DNA from: Capsicum annuum
Taxonomy: Eukaryota > Streptophyta > Magnoliopsida > Solanales > Solanaceae
NCBI RefSeq assembly: GCF_002878395.1
Contig: NC_061120.1
Span: 95,776,583 to 95,840,582 of the forward strand
DNA length: 64,000 nt
Reading direction: 5' to 3'
Shown: positions 1-12,040 of the stretch, piece after piece
Numbering within the stretch: position 1 is the first letter of the stretch
Layout: each line of letters starts with the position of its first letter
Notes under the pieces: generated by a model
What the model was told of the DNA's origin: nothing
The model's input: only the letters and a program-made list of their open reading frames with translations
Databases searched by the model: none
Made by a program: the position numbers and the translations under genes

Positions 1-151
1 ACTTGTTAAAAAATAGTTAAATTACTGTTATAGTTGTCATATTGATTATAGCGGTTTCTTAGGACAGTGCATAGCACGACTCATGTATAATTAATATATT
101 AACTTGTTAAAAAATAGTTAAATTACTGTTATAGTAGTCATATTGACTATA
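1..151. repeat. Direct repeat with about 101-bp spacing
   Basis: Bases 1-50 recur at 102-151 with a few changes (both begin with acttgttaaaaaatagtt). The repeat is AT-rich and carries no coding signal. It lies just upstream of the segment that is duplicated across the assembly gap. Confidence 0.75.
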
Positions 152-470
152 GTATTATCACTGAACTAGTAATAATATTATTCACTGTTATGCTACCCTA
201 CGTAATATAATTGTTACGACTTACAATGAATATCCTAGTGATAGGATAACTTATGATGCATTAAGCATGTTCATATGAGTCACTTAAGGTAATACAAGCT
301 AAGAGTTTTTGAATCCATCAAGTTTTAGTGTTCAATTTTGCAAGGGTCATATTTGAATGAGTATAACTCGATGTTAATGTGGTATTTTGGCTGATTTAGA
401 CCCATCAAATTGTAGAGAATCAAATTAGCTTTCCAACGATATCAATTTCGCCTTAATCCAATACCCGAGC
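146..470. repeat. Segment duplicated on both sides of the assembly gap (left copy)
   Basis: These 325 bases recur at 571-895 with a single visible difference (cactta versus caatta after gagt). The copies end and start exactly at the gap. This is most simply the same locus at the ends of two contigs that were scaffolded without being merged; a recent true duplication is the alternative. The segment contains the beginning of a Gypsy-type LTR. Confidence 0.85.
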
Positions 471-570
471 NNNNNNNNNNNNNNNNNNNNNNNNNNNNNN
501 NNNNNNNNNNNNNNNNNNNNNNNNNNNNNNNNNNNNNNNNNNNNNNNNNNNNNNNNNNNNNNNNNNNNNN
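471..570. other. Assembly gap (100 N)
   Basis: Exactly 100 N, the conventional length for a gap of unknown size. Nothing can be said about its content. Confidence 0.99.
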
Positions 571-610
571 ACTATAGTATTATCACTGAACTAGTAATAA
601 TATTATTCAC

Positions 611-3023
611 TGTTATGCTACCCTACGTAATATAATTGTTACGACTTACAATGAATATCCTAGTGATAGGATAACTTATGATGCATTAAGCATGTTCATA
701 TGAGTCAATTAAGGTAATACAAGCTAAGAGTTTTTGAATCCATCAAGTTTTAGTGTTCAATTTTGCAAGGGTCATATTTGAATGAGTATAACTCGATGTT
801 AATGTGGTATTTTGGCTGATTTAGACCCATCAAATTGTAGAGAATCAAATTAGCTTTCCAACGATATCAATTTCGCCTTAATCCAATACCCGAGCGAAAA
901 GCTATATCCATTTTCGTGAGAGACAGTAAGGATAGGCGATTGGTTAGGCGCCGCCCAACCAAACATAGACGATTGGTTAGGTGCCGCCCAACCTAGCTTA
1001 GGCAATCACTTGGGCGCCACCTAAGTCAGTTCCAGGTGCCAAAAACACTCCGTTTTGAGTTATTTTAAGGGTAATTAAGTCTTTTAACACTCCTTACACG
1101 TCCCTAAACTTAACCTTACAAAATCTATAGATTCTAAACATATTACAACCCTATTATCATCTCAAAGCTCATCATCCAAGAGCACTAAAAGAGAAAAACA
1201 ACTAGGGTTGAATAACTAAGCTTGAAGATCCGATTTTAAGGAAATTCCTCCGTCAATCATCAGGAATCTTTCTTTTAAGGTATGCGTGAGTTGATTTATG
1301 GACTTCTTTCGTCCATGAAGCTCGAGAACCATCTTCATGTTTATGTTGTTGGTGGTTGATGTTCATGTGGTTGGAGTTTGATGATGCCTAAGATGGGATC
1401 TTTGTATGTTTATTGTGAGGATATGGTGGTATTTAACGTATAAATATGTGAAATTGGTGGTTGAATATTTGTAATCTTGATGAATCCACCTATGCCTAAG
1501 ATGTGCATGTAAGGTGTTTTTGAAAATACCTAAGGGAATAGAAATCATATTTCTATGACATAATAAGTCCTAAATGACTATTCTATGTTCTAAGTTTATG
1601 TTCAACGTGATCCCCGTGCTACTGTTTTGAATTGAAGAAGTTATACGAGATGGTCATGATATTGTTACAATATGGAATGACCATGTTATTGAAGCCATGC
1701 AAGTATATACATGTTGTGTGCATTCCCGATCATGTGATAGTTTGTTGAGAATTATTCTTATTATGAAAGCCTTACTTATAATATTATGAATTGTGGACTC
1801 AAATCTTGTGATCAAGTCATGTCATGTGTGTTAGTTTCCTCCTATCGAGTCCTGGGGGTACTTGTTCTCGAAAACTATAGCTGTGTGCCTAGATCCATGT
1901 CATGTTTCACGATATCTGAACTCAAGCTATGATTCCATAGAATTCAGTCAGTCATGTGACTCAAGAAAACCTCATGATCTTAGTTGTCAGATATCAGTAA
2001 TATTTCGCCAGTCAATGGAATGTAGTAAGATTAAGTCATGCATAGTCAGTTATTCATGTCCAGCCCTTCTTGATGTGAGTAGAGGTTAGCACCGAGTGAA
2101 CCCAAGGATGGGAACTCACTCGCCAGTTCAGGATGTGATTCTTAGTAGTCATCCTTGTGTTCCAGAACTACGTAGCTAGCGTAGGTTGAGACATCTTAAC
2201 CCATCATATTAGGGTTGATGAGGTGGCTTAACCCTTCAATTTAGGGTTCCTACCATTCTCATTGAGTACCCGCCAGATAAGGGTCACTCACAGGCTGTCC
2301 TTACCCGTGGCACTATATTGACACCCCTCTAGTCGGGGTAGAGATTGGACTCTAGCTTAGTCATAACGGCATTCATGGGGAATGTCGGTTAAACATTACG
2401 TCCCATAGTTTCAATATCAGTCATGACAGTTATCAGTAAATCATGTATGAACTTACAGGTTATGCTATCACGTATTTATGGTCCCAGTTTCTATATATGT
2501 ATGTTTGTACTCCCACGTTCATATTAGTCAGTCAGTGTTGTTCATGCATAAAACCCTTTATGTTCAGCCTACCTTCTTTGTATACTCAGTACTCCAGTTG
2601 TACTGACGTATTTGCGCTATGGTTCTTTCTTTTCATGTTTCACCATAGGTTTCGAGACACGAGCTCCAACCCAGCAGTAGCGGTAGCATTCCAATTGCAG
2701 AGTCACAGTTATTTCTTCTGTTCTATTTTATGGAGTTAGTTAGAGACATGTTCCTTCAACTCCTTATACAAATAGTTTAGAGGCTTTCGGATTTACGTTC
2801 AGATTTGCGTGCAGACTTAGCTTTCAAATTGAGTTGTTTTTGGTATTTTCACCCACATGATTTTATTCAGTTGAACCTTATGGCCTTATAGTTCTATGTA
2901 TTCCGCATTATTATATCATGATTTGTAGTATACAGGTTCAGATATCAGTCATGGGTTAGCTTGTGATCCCTCGGACTAATGAGCACGGTGTACCATTCTG
3001 GTTCAGCGAATCGGGGTGTTACA
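611..3023 (+). repeat. Gypsy (Tekay-like) LTR, possibly solo
   Basis: The stretch matches, block by block, the LTRs at 50329-53201 and 55410-58240. Shared blocks include the segment around agctttccaacgatatc (about 855), the phrase with tcctgggggtactt (about 1850), the gtcatgtgactcaag block (about 1953), the tacgtagc block (about 2170) and the end block before gttaca (about 2960-3023). The 3' end at the terminal gttaca is well placed. The 5' end at 611 is a guess at a TG in a diverged region. No primer-binding site or gag follows, so it is probably a solo LTR or the 3' LTR of a lost element. No target-site duplication is seen. Confidence 0.6.
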
Positions 3024-3614
3024 TAGTCAAATTTTTAAAAAAGGATTATTACAACATATACAAAAATATACATTCAAATATATATGATGAATGTATGGAT
3101 GAAGATATATATATCATCTATTTCTCATCTCACTATCATTATCATCTATCATTTTTATTATATCTCAATATCAAAATCACTATCATATCATCATCATAAT
3201 TTATAAAATTCTCAACATCATATCATTAGGATCTTAATATCCTGAACTCATCTCACCATTACCAATCTTAATTATTGACACCTAATTTTTGTCCTCCCAA
3301 TTTCCAATTAATTTTTTTGAGTCTCTCAATTTTAAATAATTTTAAAATCCTTTTTTTAAATTATTTTGAAATAACTTCCAAGCTTTCCTTTTTAATTTAA
3401 GTGAAATTAATATGTTCTTGTTTAATTATACAAGATCATATAATTATCAGTTAAATAAAATGCTTTATAATTTATTTTGAGAGAAAATTTTGATTAAATT
3501 GCAAATATTATACTCAAGATCAAATGAAAATGAGAGAAATTAATGACATAATTAGTTTCTCAATTTTTTAAACATAATAATTATGACTTATTAAATATTT
3601 ATTTTGAAATTAAT
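3024..3614. other. AT-rich spacer without recognisable features
   Basis: A stretch rich in ATAT, ATCATC and poly-A/T between the Gypsy LTR and the first Copia element. I see no coding similarity, no repeat shared with the rest of the window and no RNA gene. Confidence 0.6.
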
Positions 3615-4317
3615 TGCAATATTTAGTTTTGATGATGATCGGTAACTATAAAGGGACTAAGTCCCTAGATGTTAATGGTATAGTACAACTGGCAAACGTG
3701 TCTATACAGTTTTGTCCTCTTATGTAACAAACTTGTAGGTGCAGCTTGTACTAAATAGGACACCTGGTCGAATGATATTTTAGCCCTAATCATCATTCAT
3801 CTATAAAAGTAAAAAGATGTTTCTTTATCAAATAGTTTTTGGACAAATCTAAAGAGTGAAGAAAGGCAACAAAAACTCCATTTCAAGATTGCTCAAGCAT
3901 TACTCATGTTCCCATCTTTGCAGTATACTTAAATAGTGAGCGAGTATTCTTGAGTTCCGATTTGTAAATGAATTACTCATGATATAAGTGTAATAATTTT
4001 TTCTCATTGAGTAGAGAGTGCTTAAGAGTCGCCAATATGAGTTTGTAGTAAAGTTATTACTAGCGAAAGGAGCCTAGAGTTAGGCTAAAATTGAGTTTGT
4101 AATCAAGAGGTTGATTATAGTGGATTTCGTTAGAGCTTGTGAAGAAAAGCCATGATTTTTCCTCCCTTAAACAAGGAGGTTTCCACTTTCAATCTTCTAT
4201 ATTATTTCTTTCCTGCATTGACCTTAGTTTTCTAGTACTTTATTATTTGATTACATGTGATTGACTTTGAGAGACATGTTCCCTCATTGTAACGTGCAGC
4301 CCCTAAGGGTTTCAACA
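3615..4317 (+). repeat. 5' LTR of Copia element 1
   Basis: About 700 bp. It starts near a tgcaatatttagttttgatg block and ends in gggtttcaaca. It contains a tataaaag-like box near 3800 and the ccatgatttttcctccctt block near 4150, all shared with the LTRs at 9213-9973, 11234-11983 and 31403-32140. Confidence 0.85.
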
Positions 4318-4338
4318 ATTGGTAACAAAGAGAGGTCA
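4318..4338 (+). other. Primer-binding site, decayed
   Basis: Directly after the LTR, attggtaacaaagagagg resembles TTGGTATCAGAGC, the complement of the 3' end of initiator methionine tRNA used by many plant LTR retrotransposons. A few bases have changed. Confidence 0.65.
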
Positions 4339-4374
4339 CTCTAAATAGTTCACACCTAGAGTAACTTGGTTAGC

Positions 4375-6450
4375 ATGGCTTCTCCACCTAATCTAGAAGA
4401 ATGGAAATCTTACACCAGACCACCCGGATTTAGTGGAAAATACTATGGGTGGTAGAAAACAAGGATTTTTGACTTCATCATGGCCGAGGATAATGAACTG
4501 ATGGGCATAATTCTTGATGGTCCTCATGTTCCAGTTAGAGAAGTCAAAGAAGGAGAAGTGACAAGAATGGTTGTCAAAAGCAGGAGCAAGTTCAATAATG
4601 AAGATAGAAAGAAAGTTGAAAAGAATTACAAGGCCAAGAAATTGCTTGTCTATGGCATTAGACTAGATAAATACAATAGGATTTCAGCTTGGGAAATAGA
4701 TAAGGAAATCTGGACTTCTTAAATAAAGCTCATGAGGAACCACTGATGTAAAGGATTCAAAAGTTGATAAGCTAACCACTCAGTATGAAACTTTCCCAAT
4801 GAAAGAAGGAGAAACTATTTAAGAGATACTTACAAGGTTTACTTCTATAACTAATGAGTTGCACTACTTAGCAGAAGTAATTCCTTTATACAAACAGGTG
4901 AAAAATATCCTTGGGGTTCTTCCTAAATCCTGAAAAAAGCAAATTGGATGTTATCACTGAGGCTAGAAACTTGAAAATTTTCACCATGGATAAACTCATT
5001 GGGAATCTAAAAAATCATGTTCTTAAAAAGCAATAAGGGCATGATAAGATGAAGGTAAAAAAGGAAATATCTTACACTAAAAGCATTTAAACCAACCCCT
5101 AATGAAGAAGACACTGATGTGCCTATTTGGCAAAAATAATAGTTAGAGCTATGAGACAAAGTGGCCAGTTTTAAAGAAGTGGGAGAGCAGCAAAAAAGGA
5201 GGCACTATGGAAGTTTGTCATAGATGTGGAAGTCCTGAACATTTTATTGAGGATTATCAAATGCACAAAATAGACTATAAGGATTATCACAACACTAGAC
5301 GTGACACTAATCCCTTGCAAAATCAAGATGACAGACTACAACCGATTTGGTATAAAACAAGCATTAGCTGGTTGGGGTGACTCCTCTAGTGAATATGATG
5401 AAGATGAGAAGCATGTAGATATTTCCATGTTTATTGTGGAGGATGAGAAAGTGACCTTTGATTCCTTTTTTACTTATATGGAAAACACTGAAGATGAAGA
5501 AGAAGACGAGGTAACACTTTCTGACCATACAAAAAACTTAGTCAACTATTATGCTAGAAAGATAAAAAATCTTGCAAATGTGTTGATTGAATCTGTGTAA
5601 AATGATAGAGAAAAAAATTACACTAGAAGAAAAGGTGAAAAGTTAATAGCTTGAGTTAATTGCACTAACTTCCCAAATATATGAAACTAAAGAGTAGGTT
5701 ACTTAGTAAAAATCCAAAAATCTTAATTTAGTAAGTCAACTAGAGAAAAGGGATGATGATTGTAACAAAGAAAAGAATAATGCTCTAGAAGAAAAAATAA
5801 AAGATTAGGACCTTGAGTTGATAGCTTTGGCTCTCCTGATATAACAAATTTAGTAATAGGTTGCCAAGCTAAAACTTGAAAATCTGAGTTTGGTAAGTCA
5901 ACTAGAGAAATTAGATTCTTCTGAGTGTAAAGGAAAGAAAGAAGCCTCAAAGTATCAGGTTGATCTTGAAGAAAATTGGAGGATTCTAAAAGGATTCTCT
6001 TAACTGCACTTCAGAAAAATAAGAAGTTAGAAATGGAGTTGTTCCATCTAATGGAAGAACTTAAAATATCCGTATGATAGACTACATCTTCTCATATCCT
6101 TTCTAACTTGACTAATCAAGAATTTAGGGTTTGGGTATCAGTTGAAAAATCAATCACCTGGGTATCATAAAAAGACTGCTCAAAATGATAAGGACAAGGT
6201 CCATAAGGCTCTATGTACTCACTGTGGTAGAGATAGACATATGAAAGAAAATTGTCAAAGCTGGCTCAAAGAAGGATTGACAAATGCTAGATATGTACAT
6301 CAGGGTAGAACCTATCCCAAAGGTGTAAGACCTTGGAAAAATATGAAAAAGCTCAAATTAACTAGATGGAAAAAGAAGGATTTGATCACACCATTATTCT
6401 CCTATAGTGAAATCAAACTCAAATGGGTTCCTAAGTCTAACAAATGATTG
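4375..6450 (+). pseudogene. gag: Copia gag (Sirevirus type), broken
   Basis: Gag would form the particle and bind the RNA. It starts at the ATG of MASPPNLEE. The block MGIILDGPHVPV (4501-4536) is nearly identical to the gag of the second copy at 12041. Two zinc knuckles are visible: CHRCGSPEHFIEDY near 5217, whose last Cys is replaced by Tyr, and CTHCGRDRHMKENC near 6212. Between them is an acidic segment (EDEEEDEV, about 5490) and a Lys/Glu-rich, coiled-coil-like part, usual for the long gag of this family. The end is marked by KLKWVPKSNK near 6415. It is interrupted by several stops and frameshifts; one stop replaces a residue at 4453. Confidence 0.85.
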
Positions 6451-7130
6451 TAAGTACAAGAAGGAGAAAGGGTTTGAAATTGGAACAATATTCTTGATAT
6501 GAAATTGCTTAAGGCCATGAATAAAAGGTCTTATTGCATTTTATTTCTTGAGAAATGTCAAGGTAAATGTGTCTTATGTGAATGGCATTCCTATCCAAAA
6601 GATGAGCTCATAATGATGTGAAAGAAGCTGGCAAGTTCAAAGCAATATAGAATGAAATTTGGATATTTACAGAATGCCAAGTAAAGGACATAGTCCTCAG
6701 ACCTATTTGTAGAACAAGTCGTGGTATGATTTGGTGTAATGAATCTAACAAGCTAATGTTGGGATTGATCAGATTAGTTTGACCTACTATCAAGTGAATC
6801 GGTTTCTCCTTACAAAATTGACAATGTTTAAGAGGCATGTATCCTTGGTAAATTAGTTACTTGTTGGTCTAACTCAGTACTATACCTTTTTCAGGTATAC
6901 ACCCATGGAAACAACATTAGAGTTGGACAAATGTGACAAGCACAAAGTTGAAGATTCACATAAACTAGAGAGATACCTGGTCCCATCTCTCAGGTTAGTA
7001 TCATGTATGTGCAAATTTTGTCTATTTTGTCAACAAAAAGTCATGTCCTTCATGTCCTTATGTTAAAAAATAGTTATCCTATTCTATAAAGAGGGGTGAG
7101 TCATCTAAAATCTGATATTAATCATATCTT
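6451..7130 (+). other. Pol deletion scar and downstream leader
   Basis: In intact relatives several kilobases of pol would follow gag here. Only a short piece remains, without any recognisable protease, integrase or reverse transcriptase motif. From about 6690 the sequence looks like the untranslated leader between pol and the third ORF. This assignment rests on general knowledge of Sirevirus layout. Confidence 0.5.
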
Positions 7131-7153
7131 TCTCCCCCAGAAAACCCTTCCTT

Positions 7154-8660
7154 GTGTTTATTGTTACCTTAATTCCCGTTGCACCCACTCGTTCTCTCAT
7201 TAAAAGGAAAATCCAAATCCCAAATAGCCCTTCTAAGAAAACAACCTTCCTTATGGTTGCAGCTCTCCCATTTTCAAGTTCATCAAAGGATTCTGAGCTT
7301 AGCATAGTTAAAAATCTCTTCCCAAAACTTTTTGAAAAATATCCTTTTGTTCCTAATCTTTGAAAGCCTAACTTCTTCATCACTCAACTCGTTGATGAAG
7401 AATCATACCTATATCCTGAAAACTATTTTGATAAAGTTATCATGGATGAAACATTGGTTGCTGAAAACCTCCTATTATTGTCTAATAGCCCAGGAAAGAT
7501 AATAGTTGATCACAAGAAAAACAATGTTAGTAAAACACCAAGAATCTCAAAGAATAGTTTGGAAGTTTTAATGAGAAGCAGCTGACACTGGAGGGACCTA
7601 GTCCTAAGAAGAGAAAAATAGCTAAAAAGAATTTGTGATCACTTATCCTAGAAAAAAATGGGGAGAATAGTAAGGTTATATACAAGGATGTTAGAAACAG
7701 GTTCTTATAAAATCAAAAAGTGTTAACTAGAAGGATTTTTTATTCAAATGTGCTAACAGAACCTAGTATGAGGGAACTAGTTGAGTTAATAAAGCATCAT
7801 GGCTGGATACAACTCATGGAAAGACCTATTCCCACTTTTTTTGATAAGATAGTCAGGGAATTCTATTCACTTTGGAATTCTCAGAAGATGGGAAGAATCT
7901 GACTGCACGGGTCTAAGGAATGAAAATAAAGTTGAATGAAGAAATATAAGGAAGAATTCTTGAAGTTCCTATACATGGTGTGATAACTATTTCGAAGCAG
8001 CTGCCTTCAATAGAATTCCTAGCTAATTTATCAAAGATCAAAGGAAAATTTGTAGCTGTCGTGAATTCAAAATCACTCAAGAATGAGTTTCAATTGGTCT
8101 TTGACTTTATGAACAAGGTGATTCTTCCTAGATCATAAAAGAAAACCATTGTCTCAGCCACTGATTTGAATGTAATCAAATGCCTTAGTATCTTTGAATT
8201 CATTAATCTACCTTCTTTAATGATGGAACATATTCACATAGTAGTTCTTAGGGAAAATGGAGAACATGGTATGCATTATGGATATTGGTTGAACAAGGTA
8301 TTTGACCAATTTTGTATTATCTTTGAAAATGGAACCTAAGAGACTGTGTCACAAATTCTTGGCATAAAGACACTAGTCAAAACTAAATGTGTTAAATAGG
8401 GTAGCATTTGTCAAAAGGAGTTCAAAAGGAAATTTAGGAACTCAAGCTCAACCTAGCTACCAAGTATGAAGAAATTAGCAAGCTCCAGGTGAAAATTTAT
8501 AATCTCTCCAAAAACTTCCTATTTGACTCTAAAAATGCTTAGAAATAAAAATGTTGAACTGAAGAAGAAAAAGGTGTCAACCTTAATTGATGAGGTCCTT
8601 ATCCTTAATGTAGAGGTAAGCCATCTCAACAACAACCTGATCCTACTCCTTTAAAATATT
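7154..8660 (+). pseudogene. Third ORF of Copia element 1 (plant-transposon-protein domain), broken
   Basis: An extra ORF downstream of the missing pol, at the place of the so-called env-like ORF of Sireviruses. The first part (7154-7363) continues in the same frame past one stop to about 7540. Next comes a basic block PSPKKRKIAKK (7594-7626) that looks like a nuclear localisation signal. At 7720-7902 the segment with RRIFYS, GWIQL and KIVREFYS resembles the domain often labelled putative plant transposon protein. A Lys-rich coiled-coil-like tail lies at 8540-8600. No membrane segment is evident, so an envelope function is not supported. The function is unknown; frames change several times. 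Confidence 0.6.
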
Positions 8661-9212
8661 TTTCCTAGTTCTTCACTTGTTAATCCTTCTTTATTCTTGT
8701 GGATTTTTTCCTTAGAATATTTAATTTATGCAGTGCAATGACACTTATACTCTACTTATGAATGAATTTTTTCTTTGTGTGTTACATCTATTACCTTTAG
8801 CATGAAAAGATGTTCTTCATGTTAGTGTTGCCCAAGTAGCCATGAGTTAACTAATTTATTCTTACTCTTGGTTTACTGTTTTCACTTTTCAATTATGCCA
8901 AAAGAGGGAATACTGAGTACATATAGTAGGGATATAGTAAGGGACCAGGTACCATGTGAATATGAATTGAATTCTAATAGGGGGAAGAAAATGATATGCT
9001 AAGTGTATAATAAGGTACAGTGATAGGGGAAATAAAACAAGAGTTTTTGCTATAAAAAAGACAAAAAGGGATCATGTCCCTGTGTTACATAATGGTGAAA
9101 GCATGATAATAGGGGAAATATTCATCTGCAGAGTGGTAATCACACGGATTAAATGTGATGGATGTGATAAAAGTTGTATGGTTCGTTTGTTGGCATTAAA
9201 AATGAGGAAAAT

Positions 9213-9973
9213 TGCTATATGTAGTTTTCATGATGAGAAGTTAACTGCAAGGGACCATGTCCCTAGATATTCATGGTACAGTACAGCTGGCACATATGTC
9301 TGCATAGCTTTGTACTCTTATGTAACAAACTTGCAAGTGTTGCTTGTACTGAATAGGACATCTAGTCCAATGATAATTTATACTTAATCATTACTCATCT
9401 ATAAAAGAAAAAAGGTATTTCTTCATCAAATAGTTTTTGCACAAATCTAAAGAATGAAGAGAGGCAACAAAAAGTCCATTTCAAGATTACTCAAGTATTT
9501 CTCATATTCTCATCTTTGTAGTATGCTTAAAAAGTGAGTGGGTGTTATTGAGTGATGATTTGTAAATGAATTACTCGTGATATAAGAGTAACAACTTTTT
9601 CTCTTTGAGTAGAGAGTGCTTAGGTAGAGTTGCCTAAGTTTGATACTGATTAGAGTTAATTAGTGTAGAAGAACCTTGGCAAAGTTGCCAAGATGAGCTT
9701 GTAGTAGAGTTATTACAAGTCAAAAGATCCTAGATTTAGTCTTAAATTGAGTTTGTAATCAAGTGGTTCATCATAGTGGATTTCGTTGGTGCTTGTGAGG
9801 GAAATCCATGATTTTTCCTCCCTTGAGCAAGGAGGTTTCCACGTTAAATCTTGTGTTTTGTTTCTTTCCTGCATTAGCCTTAGTTTTCTAGCACTTTATT
9901 ATTTGATTGCCTATGATTGACTCTAAGGGACCTGGTCCCTCACTGTGTGGTGAAACCCCCATGGGTTTCAACA
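9213..9973 (+). repeat. 3' LTR of Copia element 1
   Basis: About 760 bp, matching the LTR at 3615-4317 from the ttgctatatgtagttttcatg start to the gggtttcaaca end. It contains the tataaaag box near 9400 and the ccatgatttttcctccctt block near 9810. The many differences from the 5' LTR indicate an old insertion. Confidence 0.85.
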
Positions 9974-11233
9974 TTATTGAATTTGAGAAGCTTGTTAAAC
10001 TAATTAGAAGTTAATTTTGTCTCAACTTTGTTCAAATTTTATTCAGTTGTGGCCATTTTATTAATAAAAATGGATATAATTTGAATGGGACTCATTCACT
10101 TTATCAATTTCTAATAACCCAACCCATTTTTAAATTTATATACCCCAACCTAAACACCTAACATCCAGCCCCTTTTTATTTATTTTTGGGCCATTCCACC
10201 CTAGCCCAACAAACCACCCCAACCAACCTGAACCCCCATTTTCCCCAACTTCATAAAAAACTTCCCCATCCCAAGAACGACCTAGACTATTCCAACAACA
10301 ACCCACAACATTGGTAACAATACACTAGTCAAGCCCAACAAATCCTTTACCCCACTCAAATACCTTAAATTTCCCAATTCGGCCTCAAACATACCTATGT
10401 GTATATGCACCACAGATGCACACATACATCTCACCTCTATTCTTTGTCATCGAAATTTCTCTTAAAATAAAAGCTTCAATATCCTAGTACCAAGAACAAC
10501 ACCTGAAATCAACAAAAAAGCACAACAACATCAGCAAAATCCAAATAGCCGCAACAATAAAAATCAATCCCAAGCCCAAAATTCAAATTTTAAATTTCAA
10601 AATTTGTACTAATTAGTATGAATTCATACTCTTACATGTCACAAACCTTATCCTTCAATGAATTTCAACGAAAAAACTCTCAAAAATCCCTCTCCCACAT
10701 TGAATTTACTAAATAAATTGGGGATATTGGATTCTATATTAAACCACCCCACTCCACTGTTTAAGGAAGGCTTTTTTTTGGGGGGGGGGGCCAAAAATAG
10801 ACTAAGAATTGTTTTACTCAACAATGATTTTGGACTTTGGTGCTCAACCTAAGAGTTGTAGACGAGTTCTATTTTTTTATTATTTTCAAGTCAAAAGATA
10901 GTGGTGAAGTAGCCGTAGATTTGTCATCCCAAGTTCGCTGCCGAGAAAAAGGTAAACATACCTTTCTTGTTTAATCTCAGTAGCCATTAATTTTTCTCTT
11001 TTTGGGAACATGAAGTTTTTTCGTCTGTTTTAGTGTAAAGTAGGATTAATTGTTGTAGAAAGCCACAAAGGCCATAGGTTTGTGAGAAATGAAAATTATT
11101 AATAGTTTCACTTTAGTTGTTCAATGCTTGATTCTTTTGATGTTCTTCCTTTCCTTTTCTATTTGATTCATGTTTAAGTGTGTCGATTAGTGTGAAATCC
11201 TTCTACCTTGATTTCTCTGTCCGTTGAAATGGT
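9974..11233. other. Non-coding flank, C-rich then T-rich; left half of a split locus
   Basis: No coding similarity. At 10120-10340 there is a CCCAACC/CCACCC-rich stretch, and near 10780 a T run is followed by ten or more G, a homopolymer that may be misread. The sequence is interrupted at 11233 by Copia element 2 and presumably resumes at 32141. It could be an old LTR or a 5' gene region; I cannot decide. Confidence 0.45.
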
Positions 11234-11983
11234 TGTTCTATATGTAGTTTTGATGACGAGCAGCTAAACTGCAAAGGACTAGGTCCCTAGACGTGCAAGG
11301 TACGGTATAGCTTACACGTATCATCTGCACAATTTTGTCCTCTTATGTAACAAATTTGCATGCATTATTTTGAACTGACTTGGACATCTCGTGCAATGAT
11401 CATTCAAACTTAATCATCACTCAGATATAAAAGTTATGATACGCTTCTTCATTAAATAGTTTTTGCAAAAATCATAGAGAAAAGAGTGGCAGTAAAAACT
11501 CCATTTTAAGATTGCTCAAACATTGCTTATGTATTTATCTTTGTAATATGCTTAAAGAGTGAGTGAGTGTTCTTGAGTGTTGATTTGTAATTGAAATACT
11601 CATACTATAATATTAGTGTTTTATTGTTGAGAGAGTAGCTTTGATAGAGTTACCTAAGCTTAAAGTTAATTTGAGGTAATCAGTATAGAGAGAAAGCTAG
11701 GTAGAGTTACAAAGATGAGGTGGTATTAGAGTTGCTGCTAGCGCAAGGATCCTAGTGTTAGGATAAAATATAGATTGTAATTAGGATGTTTATTATAGTG
11801 TATATCCTTGGTGCTGATAAGGGCAAGCCATGGTTTTTTCCTTCCTGGATTTCCACATAAAAATCCTTGTGTTTTTACTCTTTTCACACTGTATCTTCCT
11901 GGTTATTTTCCTGTACTTTCCTTGTGATTGATTTGAGGGACCTGGTTCTTTACTGTATGGTGCAACCTCCCAGGGTTTCAACA
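11234..11983 (+). repeat. 5' LTR of Copia element 2
   Basis: About 750 bp, starting tgttctatatgtagtttt and ending gggtttcaaca. A primer-binding site with an intact tatcagagcctgg core follows at 11989-12001, which fixes the orientation. Confidence 0.88.
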
Positions 11984-12040
11984 ATTTTTATCAGAGCCTG
12001 GTCACTCAAAAAGGTTTATACCTAGAGTGTATTGGTTATA

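Larger units (their letters stand above)
3615..9973 (+). mobile_element. Sirevirus-like Copia element 1, pol deleted
   Basis: Two similar LTRs (3615-4317 and 9213-9973) in the same orientation enclose a primer-binding-site-like sequence, a decayed gag with two zinc knuckles and a third ORF downstream of where pol should be. No protease, integrase, reverse transcriptase or RNase H can be found, so the element is defective. The five bases before the 5' LTR (ttaat) and after the 3' LTR (ttatt) agree at four positions and may be a decayed target-site duplication. A second copy lies at 11234-32140. Confidence 0.85.

Noticed and set aside
7105..7383. Open frame of 92 codons on the minus strand
   Set aside because: Antisense to the third ORF of Copia element 1, whose plus-strand reading continues on both sides.
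10779..10792. T run followed by a run of ten or more G as a polypurine tract or quadruplex
   Set aside because: A single homopolymer next to no LTR; it may be a sequencing artefact, and nothing else supports a function.
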